64,000 nucleotides of DNA from Marinomonas posidonica_A (GTDB lineage: Bacteria; Pseudomonadota; Gammaproteobacteria; Pseudomonadales; Marinomonadaceae), in assembly GCF_043643765.1 (NCBI RefSeq), contig NZ_JBHZSP010000008.1, positions 1 through 64,000 of the forward strand, read 5' to 3'. Under the pieces are notes generated by a model. The model was not told where the DNA came from and ran no database searches. It saw only the letters and a list, made by a program, of their open reading frames with translations. The number at the start of each line of letters is the position of its first letter. The stretch's first letter is position 1. Below are positions 45,470 to 54,062 of this stretch, in pieces. Position numbers and translations under genes: made by a program.

Positions 45470-46195
45470 ATGAAAATAGGCATTCTAGCTGCGGGTATCA
45501 CCCCAGACAGTTTACAAGCGGAATACCCTTCATACGCACAAATGTTTGCCGATCAAATTGGTAGCATTAACCCTGAACTGGAATTTGAGATTTTTGATGT
45601 CCGCTTAAATGCGTTTCCTGAACATCATCAAGTATGTGACGCTTGGCTGGTCACAGGTTCAAAAGCCGATGCTTATGCAGACGATGAATGGATACTCAAA
45701 TTATGCGATTTTATCCGCGATATTGATCAGCAAGGTCAGGTATTGGTCGGTATTTGCTTCGGCCATCAGGTGATTGCGCGAGCACTGGGCGGTAAAGTAG
45801 AAAAATATTCCGGCGGTTGGGGAGTTGGTGTCCATCATTATCAATTGTCCGAATCCTTTGCTATTCCTCGATTAAACGCCACACAAGACATTGCTATTTG
45901 TGCCTTTCACCAAGATCAGGTCATTGAAAAGCCGAGTAAAATGCATACCTTTCTCAGTTCGGCGTTCTGTCAACATGCCGGTCTCATTTATAAAGATCGC
46001 ATACTGACATTCCAAGCACACCCTGAATTTTCCAAAGCCTATGAAACAGAACTGGTTAAACTCTATGACGGTGTCACGCTAACACCTGATGTGGTTGCTA
46101 AAGCTCACCAAAGCATTGCTGAGGACAAGATTCAAAACCAGCCTCTAATGCAGTGGATAACGGATTTTCTTAAAACAGGCTCATCCGCGGCATAA
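45470..46195 (+). CDS. Class-I glutamine amidotransferase-like hydrolase
   Basis: 241 aa. The nucleophile elbow is LVGICFGHQVIARALGG (Cys) and the His-Glu pair is in TFQAHPEFS. It resembles the YfeJ/GMP-synthase-like GATase group, not PuuD, whose elbow is GICRG. It follows the transporter genes by 25 bp. By position it is the candidate gamma-glutamyl-GABA hydrolase of the pathway, as no puuD-type gene is in the window. ATG 45470 was chosen; another at 45458 is in frame, and neither has an ideal ribosome binding site. Confidence 0.8.
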   Translation: MKIGILAAGITPDSLQAEYPSYAQMFADQIGSINPELEFEIFDVRLNAFPEHHQVCDAWLVTGSKADAYADDEWILKLCDFIRDIDQQGQVLVGICFGHQVIARALGGKVEKYSGGWGVGVHHYQLSESFAIPRLNATQDIAICAFHQDQVIEKPSKMHTFLSSAFCQHAGLIYKDRILTFQAHPEFSKAYETELVKLYDGVTLTPDVVAKAHQSIAEDKIQNQPLMQWITDFLKTGSSAA

Positions 46196-46211
46196 GATCT
46201 CGCTTAAAAGC

Positions 46212-46254
46212 AGTGAAAAAGCTCACTAGTGATCATACTATCAGCTTTTTCACT
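46212..46254 (+). terminator. Inverted repeat after the polyamine operon, probable terminator
   Basis: Perfect 12-bp arms AGTGAAAAAGCT (46212-46223) and AGCTTTTTCACT (46243-46254) around a 19-nt loop, 16 bp past the stop codon. The T run is inside the stem, so termination efficiency is uncertain. Confidence 0.55.
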
Positions 46255-46318
46255 GACTCAGGTTCAATATTGACTTAATCTGAGATAGGATAGTTTTTTA
46301 TGGATAGAATTTACCGCG

Positions 46319-46813
46319 ATGAAAACCATTGTCTATTCTCTATTGTGCGTTTTCAGTAGTATTGCACTCAGTGCAGAGCTTTCTCCTTACGCCTCTACAT
46401 TACCCTTACCAGATTTCCCTGAGGAATATATTCTGGAAGTTCAGGGCAAACGATATCAATACAAAGATTTATTGAAGTTCCCCCTTTACCATGCTGAATT
46501 CTCAACCATCTGGCGAGCTTCTGGGGATTTCATCGGACCAAAATTGCAGGATATTTTACAGGACGCCGGTTTGACCGATTTTGAACAAGTCTACCTTGAA
46601 GCCGATGACGACTACGCCGTGATTATGAAGCATGATGCTCCAGGCTTAAATCACGCCATGCTGGCAATTTCGTTAAATGGTAAGCCGCTGAAAATTAATG
46701 ATAAAGGTCCATTTTGGTTAGTTTGGCCAAGTCGAGAAGAAACACTAAAACTGGGTATGAATGAAGGTGATCTTTGGGTCTGGAGCCTTCGCCAAATAGT
46801 AAAGGTCAAATAA
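46319..46813 (+). CDS. Periplasmic protein with molybdopterin-oxidoreductase-like fold
   Basis: 164 aa with a signal peptide (MKTIVYSLLCVFSSIALSA). The mature part has EEYILEVQGKRYQYKDLLKFP, WRASGDFIGPKLQDILQDAGL, VYLEADDDYAVIMK, LAISLNGKPLKINDKGPFWLVWP, the pattern of the sulfite-oxidase-like molybdopterin-binding domain. No Cys remains in the mature protein, so it probably binds no molybdenum cofactor. It directly precedes the GGDEF gene (stop followed at once by its GTG), suggesting it is the periplasmic partner of that cyclase. Confidence 0.75.
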   Translation: MKTIVYSLLCVFSSIALSAELSPYASTLPLPDFPEEYILEVQGKRYQYKDLLKFPLYHAEFSTIWRASGDFIGPKLQDILQDAGLTDFEQVYLEADDDYAVIMKHDAPGLNHAMLAISLNGKPLKINDKGPFWLVWPSREETLKLGMNEGDLWVWSLRQIVKVK

Positions 46814-47974
46814 GTGCAATTACTAAAATCCAATCCCATCAAGGTGGTTATGATACCGATGATCCTAATAGCCTTGGTGTTTTTAACCATTGGTTTATGG
46901 CGCTTCCAACAGGACATTAAAGACATACACAGACACATTGGTATTACGCCTCATGAAATCCGCTACCAACTTCAACAAACAAATCTACAAGTGGCTTTGA
47001 TTAATCAAGAAATTAATTTTATTAGGCAATATCAAATTCAAAATGATAAGCAAAATTTAATTAACCGAGCCGAACAACTAAAATCTCGTATTGAGAATAT
47101 TCGTGTCGTTTGGGGAACACTCAAGTCAGATCTTGATAAAGCGGATCTACAAAAAGAATTAAACACCTTCGAAAACCACTTGGACACACTGATTCAATTA
47201 CTCATAACAGGCAATCTTAGTTCTTCTGAACATATCAAAAAGATATTTTTCGAATTACGACAAGTAAAAGTTTTCAGTGCTGCTATGTACAGCCATGGTA
47301 GTGCTTTTATCCGTGAACACACCGATAGATACGTTAAAAAACTGTCTAAAATAAGCATGGCAATCAACACGTTAATTCTCGTTTTCATTATGTTATTAGC
47401 GGTGCTCTCCTACGCCCTTATGCTGATTTTCAAACAAAAAAATGATCTCAATAAACTCTCTATCGAAGATCCTTTAACAGGCTTATACAATCGTCGCCAA
47501 TTCAACCTTCATCTGGCTCATGATATTAGTGAATACAAAGCGCAACAGAGCCCTCTTTCACTGATAATTTTCGACATTGACTACTTCAAACTGTTTAACG
47601 ACCACCTAGGTCACATTGCTGGAGACCATGCACTACAGCGTATTTCTGAACATCTAAAATCCCTAAAAAAAACAAACACAAACATTGAATTCTACCGCGT
47701 GGGTGGTGAAGAATTTGCTTGTCTTTGCCATGAGCAAAAGCACACCAAAACTCAAGAGATCGCCGAGCAGATTCGCACCTCTATCGAAGCACTTAATATC
47801 AAACACTCGATGAGTAAAGTCGCCGACAACCTCACTATATCCATTGGCATTGCTTCCGCCGAATCACTCGAAGAATTAAACTCTGACAGTATTTATTCAA
47901 TGGCAGACCAAGCCTTGTATGAGGCTAAAAAGCGTGGCCGCAATCAGGTTTACTGCCATCAAAGAGAACCCTAA
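46814..47974 (+). CDS. Membrane-bound diguanylate cyclase
   Basis: 386 aa starting at a GTG that directly follows the upstream stop, with AAGG before it. TM1 (about 9-30) and TM2 (about 183-206) flank a helical periplasmic domain of about 150 residues. The GGDEF domain follows (about 215-380): LTGLYNRRQF, IIFDIDYFKLFNDHLGHIAGD and RVGGEEFACL with an intact GGEEF active site. No RxxD inhibitory site is seen. It probably makes c-di-GMP under control of a periplasmic signal delivered via its upstream partner. Confidence 0.9.
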   Translation: MQLLKSNPIKVVMIPMILIALVFLTIGLWRFQQDIKDIHRHIGITPHEIRYQLQQTNLQVALINQEINFIRQYQIQNDKQNLINRAEQLKSRIENIRVVWGTLKSDLDKADLQKELNTFENHLDTLIQLLITGNLSSSEHIKKIFFELRQVKVFSAAMYSHGSAFIREHTDRYVKKLSKISMAINTLILVFIMLLAVLSYALMLIFKQKNDLNKLSIEDPLTGLYNRRQFNLHLAHDISEYKAQQSPLSLIIFDIDYFKLFNDHLGHIAGDHALQRISEHLKSLKKTNTNIEFYRVGGEEFACLCHEQKHTKTQEIAEQIRTSIEALNIKHSMSKVADNLTISIGIASAESLEELNSDSIYSMADQALYEAKKRGRNQVYCHQREP

Positions 47975-48012
47975 ACTCGTCTTGACGAATGAGTTGATTA
48001 AACCGAAACACC

Positions 48013-48042
48013 AAAAAGGGCATCAACAGATGCCCTTTTTTT
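48013..48042. terminator. Bidirectional terminator between the cyclase and sugar transporter genes
   Basis: AAAAAGGGCATC pairs with GATGCCCTTTTT around AACA, with A and T runs on the two sides. It serves both convergent units. Confidence 0.92.
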
Positions 48043-48061
48043 CTCTAAAAACACAAGAATA

Positions 48062-48841
48062 TTAAATTGTACCGCCTAAAGACCCTTCTAATTGCGCCAG
48101 CTCTTGGCCACCCGCCATCAAATCTTGCAACTCATCTGAGGTGATTTCACCGCGCGCGGCGGTTCCTAAAGTCTGGCCTCGATTCAGCACCGTAAAGCGA
48201 TCCCCCACAGCCAAGGCATGTCTTACGTTGTGACTAATAAAGACCACACCTACGCCTTGATCACGCACTTTGTCTATGGTCGCCAACACATTTGAGGTTT
48301 GACGCACCCCTAGTGCAGAAGTCGGTTCATCGAGGATCAATACCTTAGCACCAAAATATACGGCACGGGCGATGGCAACGGTTTGACGCTCACCACCAGA
48401 TAAGGTTCCAACGGCTTGATCTGCACTGCGCAGATTAATGCCCATTTTTTTCATTTCTGTCATGGTGATTTCGTCAGCATGCTCGGTATCAAATCGCTTC
48501 CAAAGAAACTTGCCTTTCGTTGGCTCGCGTCCCATGAAGAAGTTACGTGCGACCGACATAAGCGGAATCATCGCTAGATCTTGATACACACAGGCAATAC
48601 CCGCTGCCATCGCATCACGAGGGCTACCGAATTGTACTGGTTTGCCACCCATGTAGATTTGCCCTTGGCTAGGGCGGTAAACACCTGACATGGTTTTAAT
48701 AAAGGTCGATTTACCGGCACCGTTATCGCCTAATAAACAATGGCATTCGCCTGGTTTAACATCAAAACTAACACCATTTAACGCAATGACATTACCAAAG
48801 TGCTTTTCAATGTTATCCATATGAAGAATTGATTCAGACAT
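48062..48841 (-). CDS. Sugar ABC transporter ATP-binding protein (FrcA-like)
   Basis: 259 aa, a single nucleotide-binding domain as in fructose-type FrcA rather than the double domain of RbsA/XylG. Walker A is LLGDNGAGKSTFIKTM, signature TLSGGERQTVAIARA, Walker B KVLILDEPTSALGV, and switch His ISHNVRHAL. Last gene of a three-gene operon (binding protein, permease, ATPase). The likely substrate is a monosaccharide. The start follows GGGGAG. Confidence 0.9.
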   Translation of the reverse strand: MSESILHMDNIEKHFGNVIALNGVSFDVKPGECHCLLGDNGAGKSTFIKTMSGVYRPSQGQIYMGGKPVQFGSPRDAMAAGIACVYQDLAMIPLMSVARNFFMGREPTKGKFLWKRFDTEHADEITMTEMKKMGINLRSADQAVGTLSGGERQTVAIARAVYFGAKVLILDEPTSALGVRQTSNVLATIDKVRDQGVGVVFISHNVRHALAVGDRFTVLNRGQTLGTAARGEITSDELQDLMAGGQELAQLEGSLGGTI

Positions 48842-48842
48842 A

Positions 48843-49949
48843 TTAGCGCTCCCCTGTCACACGTTTACGAATAGCGTTATTGAAAATAACCGCCAACAAC
48901 AACATTGACCCTAGGAATACTTGGAACCAATCTTGGTCGATATTGGTATAAGTCAAACCAATCACCACCATACCGAAGATAATAGAGCCAAAGAAGGCAC
49001 CAATTGCCGAACCGTAACCACCTGTTAATAAGCAGCCACCAATTACCGCGGCAATAATGGCTTCAAACTCTTTCATAAAGCCACGACGAGCATCCGTACT
49101 ACCTGCATCCAGTACTTGAGTAATAGCCAGCAATGCTGCACAAGAAGCCGTTAACATAAACAAAGCAATTTTTACTTTGCGAACTGGCACACCAGAGTTA
49201 GAGGCAGCCGTTTTGTCACCACCTGCCGCAAAGATCCAGTTACCAGCAGGGGTTTTAAGCAGAACGTACGTTGCCACACCAGCTAATACAAGGAACCAAA
49301 TAATCTCTACAGGTATACCTGGTACTTTTGGCAAACCACTGCGGAACGTGTCGATCCAACCCATTGAAGCCGCCCATTGGAAGAAACCTTGAAAGGCATC
49401 GCCACTAAAGAAAGGCGCTAATGGGTCACCCGCCACCGCATCACGCACACCACGAAGTTGAGTCGAGCCGCCTGTCGCTGCTTTTAAGCCGACCAACGAC
49501 AAACCACGTAGAATAAATAGAAAGGCCAATGTCACGATAAAAGATGGCAAGCCAGTTCGAAGAACGATTTGTCCATTCACCGCGCCGACACCAGCGCAGA
49601 AAACTAAAGTAATTGGAATGGCTAAAATCAACGGTAAGTCAAAATTGACCACACAAAAACCGAAAACCAAACCTGCAAATGCCACCATAGAACCGATAGA
49701 AAGGTCGAACTCACCACCTATCATCAGTAAGGCGGCAGCAATAGCCAAGATACCTAATTGAGCTGCTGGCGATAGAATGTTCATGATCCCAGATAAGGTG
49801 AACATAGAGCCATCAGCAGTAAACATAAAAAAGATTGCAACAAGTAAGGCTCCCGCCACGGCACCAAGCTCAGGTCGTTTCATTAGACGAGCTACGCGGC
49901 TTTCTTCCTTCAATCGTTCATCAACTGTCGAGTCATTCTCTAGTGACAT
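48843..49949 (-). CDS. Sugar ABC transporter permease (FrcC-like)
   Basis: 368 aa from ATG 49949, which follows CGGAGG (an upstream in-frame ATG is less well placed). About ten membrane helices of the BPD_transp_2 family: GGEFDLSIGSMVAFAGLVFG, LPSFIVTLAFLFILRGLSLV, GGDKTAASNSGVPVRKVKIALFML and GGCLLTGGYGSAIGAFFGS. The central region between helices contains an extended loop (GDPLAPFFSGDAFQGFFQW) as in FrcC. It precedes the ATPase gene by one base. Confidence 0.92.
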   Translation of the reverse strand: MSLENDSTVDERLKEESRVARLMKRPELGAVAGALLVAIFFMFTADGSMFTLSGIMNILSPAAQLGILAIAAALLMIGGEFDLSIGSMVAFAGLVFGFCVVNFDLPLILAIPITLVFCAGVGAVNGQIVLRTGLPSFIVTLAFLFILRGLSLVGLKAATGGSTQLRGVRDAVAGDPLAPFFSGDAFQGFFQWAASMGWIDTFRSGLPKVPGIPVEIIWFLVLAGVATYVLLKTPAGNWIFAAGGDKTAASNSGVPVRKVKIALFMLTASCAALLAITQVLDAGSTDARRGFMKEFEAIIAAVIGGCLLTGGYGSAIGAFFGSIIFGMVVIGLTYTNIDQDWFQVFLGSMLLLAVIFNNAIRKRVTGER

Positions 49950-50005
49950 AAATCCTCCGGAACGCATTCAGTAAAACTGAAACGGAATACATTAGGGTGT
50001 GAAAT

Positions 50006-50027
50006 AGGAAGGCCATCAGGCCTTCCT
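50006..50027 (-). terminator. Hairpin between binding protein and permease genes
   Basis: Perfect 9-bp stem AGGAAGGCC/GGCCTTCCT around four bases. It is not followed by a T run, so it more probably stabilises the upstream message or attenuates than terminates fully. Confidence 0.6.
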
Positions 50028-50043
50028 GATCTTTGTAGAAGTA

Positions 50044-50970
50044 TTAACGAATACCTTTCGCTGATAGGTCGATTACTTGTGCGGCTTTATCCGCTGTAAT
50101 CAAGTTTGGACCAGAAGGCACGTTACCACCTGGCATTAAGCCGTAGTCCGCGTTAAGTGCTAAGAAATCAACCGCCATATAACCTTGCAAGAATTGTTGC
50201 TGGTCAATCGCAAAGGTTGCATCACCATCCACAATGGCTTTTAAGAAGTCTGCTGAAAGATCAAAAGAAGCCACTCTCACATCACCAGATAGACCAAGAG
50301 ACTTAACAGCAGCAACCGTAGGCTCGCCAGCAGTGGAAGCACCCAATGCCATGATAGTGTCTACGTCTGGATTAGAATCCAATGCAGCACGAACTTTAGA
50401 CTCGATTTCGGAAGGATCATTAGTCGTTGGAAGAATGGCCACATTACCACCAAAACCTTCTGTGAAACCAGCACAGCGTTGGTCTAGAGAGACGTTACCC
50501 ACTTCTTGGTTAACACAAATGCCTTTTTTACCGCCCATTGCTTTAAGCTTTTCGCCCGCGGCTTTACCTGCATCGTACTCTTCTTGACCGATGTGTAGTA
50601 AAGCACCAAGAGATTTGGAAACATCTGAACCTGCATTAATGGAAATGACAGGAATACCCGCGTTTACTGCACGACGAATAGAGGGTCCTAACGCGTCAGC
50701 ATCAGGGATAGACACCACCAAACCGTCTGGTTCTTGGTTCACTGCTGCATCAATTAACTGCGCCATAGCGACCATATCAAAGGTCTCTGGGGCACGGTAA
50801 TCAACGTCTGCACCAGTGTGCTTTGCGGCCATTTCAACACCGTTTTTCACCACAGACCAGAACGGATCGTTCGCTTGTCCATGTGAAACCACAATAATGC
50901 TGGCTGATAAAGCGATACTGGAACATAACCCAGCTGAAGTAGCCAATAGACCTTTTATTATTTTTTTCAT
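50044..50970 (-). CDS. Sugar ABC transporter substrate-binding protein (FrcB-like)
   Basis: 308 aa. Signal peptide MKKIIKGLLATSAGLCSSIALSA. The mature protein is a Peripla_BP_4 fold: IIVVSHGQANDPFWSVVKNGVEMAAK, GLVVSIPDADALGPSIRRAVNAGIPVISINAGSD and MALGASTAGEPTVAAVKSLG. It captures a monosaccharide and delivers it to the permease/ATPase encoded next. The ATG follows AGAGGAG. No sugar kinase, isomerase or dedicated regulator lies next to it. Confidence 0.9.
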   Translation of the reverse strand: MKKIIKGLLATSAGLCSSIALSASIIVVSHGQANDPFWSVVKNGVEMAAKHTGADVDYRAPETFDMVAMAQLIDAAVNQEPDGLVVSIPDADALGPSIRRAVNAGIPVISINAGSDVSKSLGALLHIGQEEYDAGKAAGEKLKAMGGKKGICVNQEVGNVSLDQRCAGFTEGFGGNVAILPTTNDPSEIESKVRAALDSNPDVDTIMALGASTAGEPTVAAVKSLGLSGDVRVASFDLSADFLKAIVDGDATFAIDQQQFLQGYMAVDFLALNADYGLMPGGNVPSGPNLITADKAAQVIDLSAKGIR

Positions 50971-51507
50971 TCTCTAGCTCCTCTTAGGATAGAAGTTGGA
51001 CGGCAAATGGAATTCACCGTTAACCTTGGTAGTCACACCAAAAGTTAATAACTAGTTTAGCCAACTAAGAAAAAAATGCCATAGAAAATAGAACAAAAAT
51101 TGCAAAAAAATAAAAAAATAGAATAATTGATCCAAATTTCAGATATTTAGCTGACCAATTAACAACTTCAGCATTTTGCTTAACACACCAAAAAATTAAA
51201 TGTTTTTTAATTAAATCAATATCTTAAAGAATAAAAAAAGACCAAACGGTCAAATAAAAAACTTTTCAAGACAGCCGATTACCATGATAAAAATAATGAA
51301 ATATGAAATGAAACGAGAGGCAGCCCCCCCTGTCTAAACCGCTATTTTGGCAAAGTTTTGCACAAAAAAGTGTCATTTTCGATAGTTGAAACAAGTGTTT
51401 TATTAGACTGAAATAGGCGTATTACAGACACACATGGTCAACTTGTCCAGACAGCAAAAAAGAAGGAAGATCAATCGAGCACAATGAGCGCTCGATGCTT
51501 GATTATT
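50971..51507. promoter_or_regulatory. AT-rich promoter region of the sugar ABC operon
   Basis: 537 bp without a credible ORF. CACACCAAAA occurs twice (about 51034 and 51185) and a GACC-AAAC-GGTC palindrome lies near 51240. The sequence is poly-A/T rich (about 51070-51240) and could be an UP-element or bent region. No operator could be tied to a regulator in the window. Confidence 0.4.
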
Positions 51508-51798
51508 TTACTTTTTGAAAGGTGAAGTTGAATGTAATTGCGGATGAATTCGACCTAAGTGAAGCAAACTTGTTAGCTTAATGGCCGGCTTAATCAAGAG
51601 TTGAGCACTGCCCAAAATAAACAACCAAGTCCCATCTTCCACCAAAGCATCGCTTAAAAAGAAAAAGCTGCCAATGAGAAACCAAATACCGATCAATAAA
51701 TCATTCAATGCGCCTACTGCTTCGTAACGACGCTGCACAATAAGGTGCTTATGACCCAATGAAATATCAAGTGGATTGATTGAATTCGTGTTAGACAT
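51508..51798 (-). CDS. YrhK-like small membrane protein
   Basis: 96 aa with two membrane segments (about 32-50 and 57-74). The region VQRRYEAVGALNDLLIGIWFLIGSFFFLSD followed by WLFILGSAQLLIKPAIKL is the YrhK domain pattern. Function unknown in all families I know. It is followed by a 218-bp spacer and a cysteine hydrolase gene on the same strand. Confidence 0.75.
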   Translation of the reverse strand: MSNTNSINPLDISLGHKHLIVQRRYEAVGALNDLLIGIWFLIGSFFFLSDALVEDGTWLFILGSAQLLIKPAIKLTSLLHLGRIHPQLHSTSPFKK

Positions 51799-51965
51799 AG
51801 TCTGCTAAATACCTTGTGTCATCGTTTAAATTTGCGGTGGGTCGCTATCCCTGCAAAACCCTCTTCATCAATCTAGGTTCACCCCACCAGCGCTTTTCAC
51901 ACTGGTGGTATGAACAAACATTGTATCAAGATCAAAACAGATTCTCAGAAAAAGCCGATCCAACC

Positions 51966-51995
51966 GACCAAAACATTGGCCTGTACCTTTTGGTC
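51966..51995. terminator. Hairpin after the cysteine hydrolase gene
   Basis: GACCAAAA (51966-51973) pairs with TTTTGGTC (51988-51995). It lies 21 bp past the leftward hydrolase stop. A second stem CCACCAG/CTGGTGG is near 51886-51910. No T run follows, so termination is only suggested. The 218-bp spacer has no credible gene; a 61-codon rightward frame in it has no ribosome binding site. Confidence 0.4.
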
Positions 51996-52016
51996 AATTG
52001 AATCCATCAGATAACT

Positions 52017-52547
52017 CTATTGATTAGGTTTAAACGCTTCTTCAATGGATAATAAAGGCACTCGGGGAGACAGACCGTTCAATGCAATCTTATGGATCAT
52101 CTCATCAACCGTCGTGCAACATTCTGAAATCACGGCCACTTCATAGGATTCAGCCGATTTGGAAATGGCAGTATGAGTGACACAATTTTGCGTCATCATG
52201 CCACAAATCAATAAGGAATCGACCGTCAACTCTTCTAAGACCAACGCTAAGTCCGTTTGCTCAAAACTATCAGCAAATTGTTTCACGACTAAGTGCGATG
52301 AAGCCGCGATATCCTTCAAGGCTGAATGAAGTTGCACCCCTTTTGTTCCTTTATTAAAAAAAGGCGCTGTGCCGTTTTCCGCATTGGCCACATGCTGAAT
52401 AAAGATGACTGGCATCTTCTGTTGTTGCGCGTTCGAAATCGCTTTTTGAACCTTTTTCAGAGTCTCATTTGCATGCCATAGAGGGTAATTCCCACCTGGG
52501 AAATAATCATTTTGTAGATCAATAACCAATAATGCAGTGTTCGCCAT
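52017..52547 (-). CDS. Cysteine hydrolase (isochorismatase-like)
   Basis: 176 aa. The isochorismatase fold is shown by ALLVIDLQNDYFPGG (catalytic Asp), the Lys in HLVVKQFADSFEQTDL and the nucleophile Cys in LLICGMMTQNCVTHTA. Two adjacent ATG codons follow GGAG; the second (52547) has better spacing. Divergent from a GlxA-type regulator gene with a 106-bp spacer, so it is probably controlled by it. Substrate unknown, an amide or nicotinamidase-like compound. Confidence 0.88.
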   Translation of the reverse strand: MANTALLVIDLQNDYFPGGNYPLWHANETLKKVQKAISNAQQQKMPVIFIQHVANAENGTAPFFNKGTKGVQLHSALKDIAASSHLVVKQFADSFEQTDLALVLEELTVDSLLICGMMTQNCVTHTAISKSAESYEVAVISECCTTVDEMIHKIALNGLSPRVPLLSIEEAFKPNQ

Positions 52548-52563
52548 CATACGTCTCCAGTCG

Positions 52564-52623
52564 TGTCTAAAAGAGACAAGAGTATGGCAAAATAGTCTGT
52601 TTTCACTTAGAGTCAAAAATGAC
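52564..52623. promoter_or_regulatory. Palindromes in the hydrolase/GlxA-type regulator spacer
   Basis: TGTCT-AAAAG-AGACA at 52564-52578 and GTCA-AAAA-TGAC at 52612-52623 lie between the divergent starts. They are candidate operators for the AraC-type regulator. Confidence 0.4.
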
Positions 52624-52653
52624 ACTTTCGAGGCAAAAAAAGACAACCCCAAT

Positions 52654-53562
52654 ATGAGACACATCCAAATCGGCATTTGCCAACACTCAGTAGCACTAAA
52701 ATCAGCAGTGTATGGATTAGAAGAATTATTCCTACTCGCAAACCGAATTTGTGAAGCCCATCAACTCAATACAAGGTTTTCACCCAGTCTAGTCACAGAC
52801 CAAAAGACAGATGAAAAAGCCTATGACATCATTATCTTACCACCTTGTATGGCAGACCAAAGCGAGCCGACGGATGAACACTTAATCCATTGGTTAGTTC
52901 ATCAACACCAACAAGGTAGCATTCTGGCCTCAGTCTGCGTTGGCGCATTCACCTTGGCCGCAACCGGTTTACTAGGTCATCGCACCGTCACTACACACTG
53001 GTCATTTGAAGACACTTTCCGCCAACAATTCCCTAATCAACCGATAGATGTCCAGCAGATCTTAATTGATCATGGCGACATCATTAGCGCTGGCGGCGTC
53101 ATGTCATGGTTGGATTTAGGGCTGGAACTGATTACCAAATACTCATCGCCCTTTGTTCGCAGACAAATAGGCAAAACACTTGTCATCGACACCATGTCTC
53201 GAGAACAAAGCTTCTATCAACAATTCTCGCCCTCTTTTAGTCATGGTGATCAAGTGGTGATCCAAGCACAACAATGGCTTGCTCTCCATTACTCAGAAGA
53301 CGCATCGATAAAAGCCCTAGCACAACATACCAACTTAACAGAACGCACCTTGCTGCGCCGTTTTGTCAAAGCAACTCGACTCACTCCAAACCAATATCTA
53401 CAACGATTCCGTATCCAAATGGCTTGCAATCTACTTGAAAGTACCCGCCAACCCTTTGAATCCATTGCTTATCAAGTCGGCTACCTAGACAGCAGTGCCT
53501 GTCGTAAAGTGTTTGTGAAAATTATGGGGTTAACACCCACCGAATACCGGAAAAGATTTTGA
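52654..53562 (+). CDS. GlxA-family transcriptional regulator (DJ-1/PfpI-AraC)
   Basis: 302 aa. The N-terminal amidotransferase-like domain (about 5-175) has IIILPPCM and SILASVCVGAFTLAATGLL, where the Cys sits at the elbow. The C-terminal AraC domain (about 205-300) has IKALAQHTNLTERTLLRRFVKATRLTPNQYLQRFRIQMA and FESIAYQVGYLDSSACRKVFVKIMGLTPTEYRKRF. Start ATG 52654; the open frame extends further up over the divergent promoter. It is divergent from the cysteine hydrolase gene and likely its regulator. Confidence 0.9.
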   Translation: MRHIQIGICQHSVALKSAVYGLEELFLLANRICEAHQLNTRFSPSLVTDQKTDEKAYDIIILPPCMADQSEPTDEHLIHWLVHQHQQGSILASVCVGAFTLAATGLLGHRTVTTHWSFEDTFRQQFPNQPIDVQQILIDHGDIISAGGVMSWLDLGLELITKYSSPFVRRQIGKTLVIDTMSREQSFYQQFSPSFSHGDQVVIQAQQWLALHYSEDASIKALAQHTNLTERTLLRRFVKATRLTPNQYLQRFRIQMACNLLESTRQPFESIAYQVGYLDSSACRKVFVKIMGLTPTEYRKRF

Positions 53563-53699
53563 TACGGCACATCTCGATGGATCCCCCCCCCTAGCTAACC
53601 TCGACTAGAATAATACTCATCCCATGCGCTGTTGAGCTTTGAGCCGTACACTCTTATCAAACTTTTCTACTGACCAATCTGCCGTTATCGCGTACAACA

Positions 53700-53885
53700 T
53701 CAGTTTTGAAAAGTCTCAGAGGACAAGCCATTTAAAGGAGGATCTTGATCCAAATTAGTTGGGAAAGCATAGCCTTCTGCTGTTGCTTGAATCACCGCTT
53801 GAATCTCAGGCAAAGTTAACTGCTTGACATGCCAGACTGATAAGTTGCATAGACAAAAACCAAAAGCCTTCCTCCCCCCATCTAA
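53700..53885 (-). pseudogene. Possible gene remnant of unknown family
   Basis: A leftward frame ending TGA at 53700-53702 reads LSVWHVKQLTLPEIQAVIQ and QATAEGYAFPTNLDQDPPLN near the C-terminus, with coding-like composition. It has no start codon after the preceding stop codon near 53895, so no complete gene. I do not recognise the family. The rest of 53563-54062 holds only AT-rich sequence with no credible gene. Confidence 0.3.
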
Positions 53886-54062
53886 AGTTCAAGTCATTAC
53901 GCAGTTTAACTTAAGGTAAAACGTCTTCTAGAGAAAAGCGTATTTAAATCTTTTATAAAAGCGCTAAATCACTCTTTACCGGCAAACGCTAGATTGACGA
54001 CTCCACTATACAGAAGCGCCTTAAAAGATTAGGCATTAAAGTGCCCTTGTTGCGCTCCCTAC

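Noticed and set aside
45470..46195. Canonical PuuD
   Set aside because: The nucleophile elbow is GICFGHQ as in GMP-synthase-like amidotransferases, not GICRG as in PuuD; kept as a functional candidate only.
51816..52001. 61-codon rightward frame in the YrhK/hydrolase spacer
   Set aside because: No ribosome binding site, no recognisable motif, and it contains two hairpins better explained as transcript ends.
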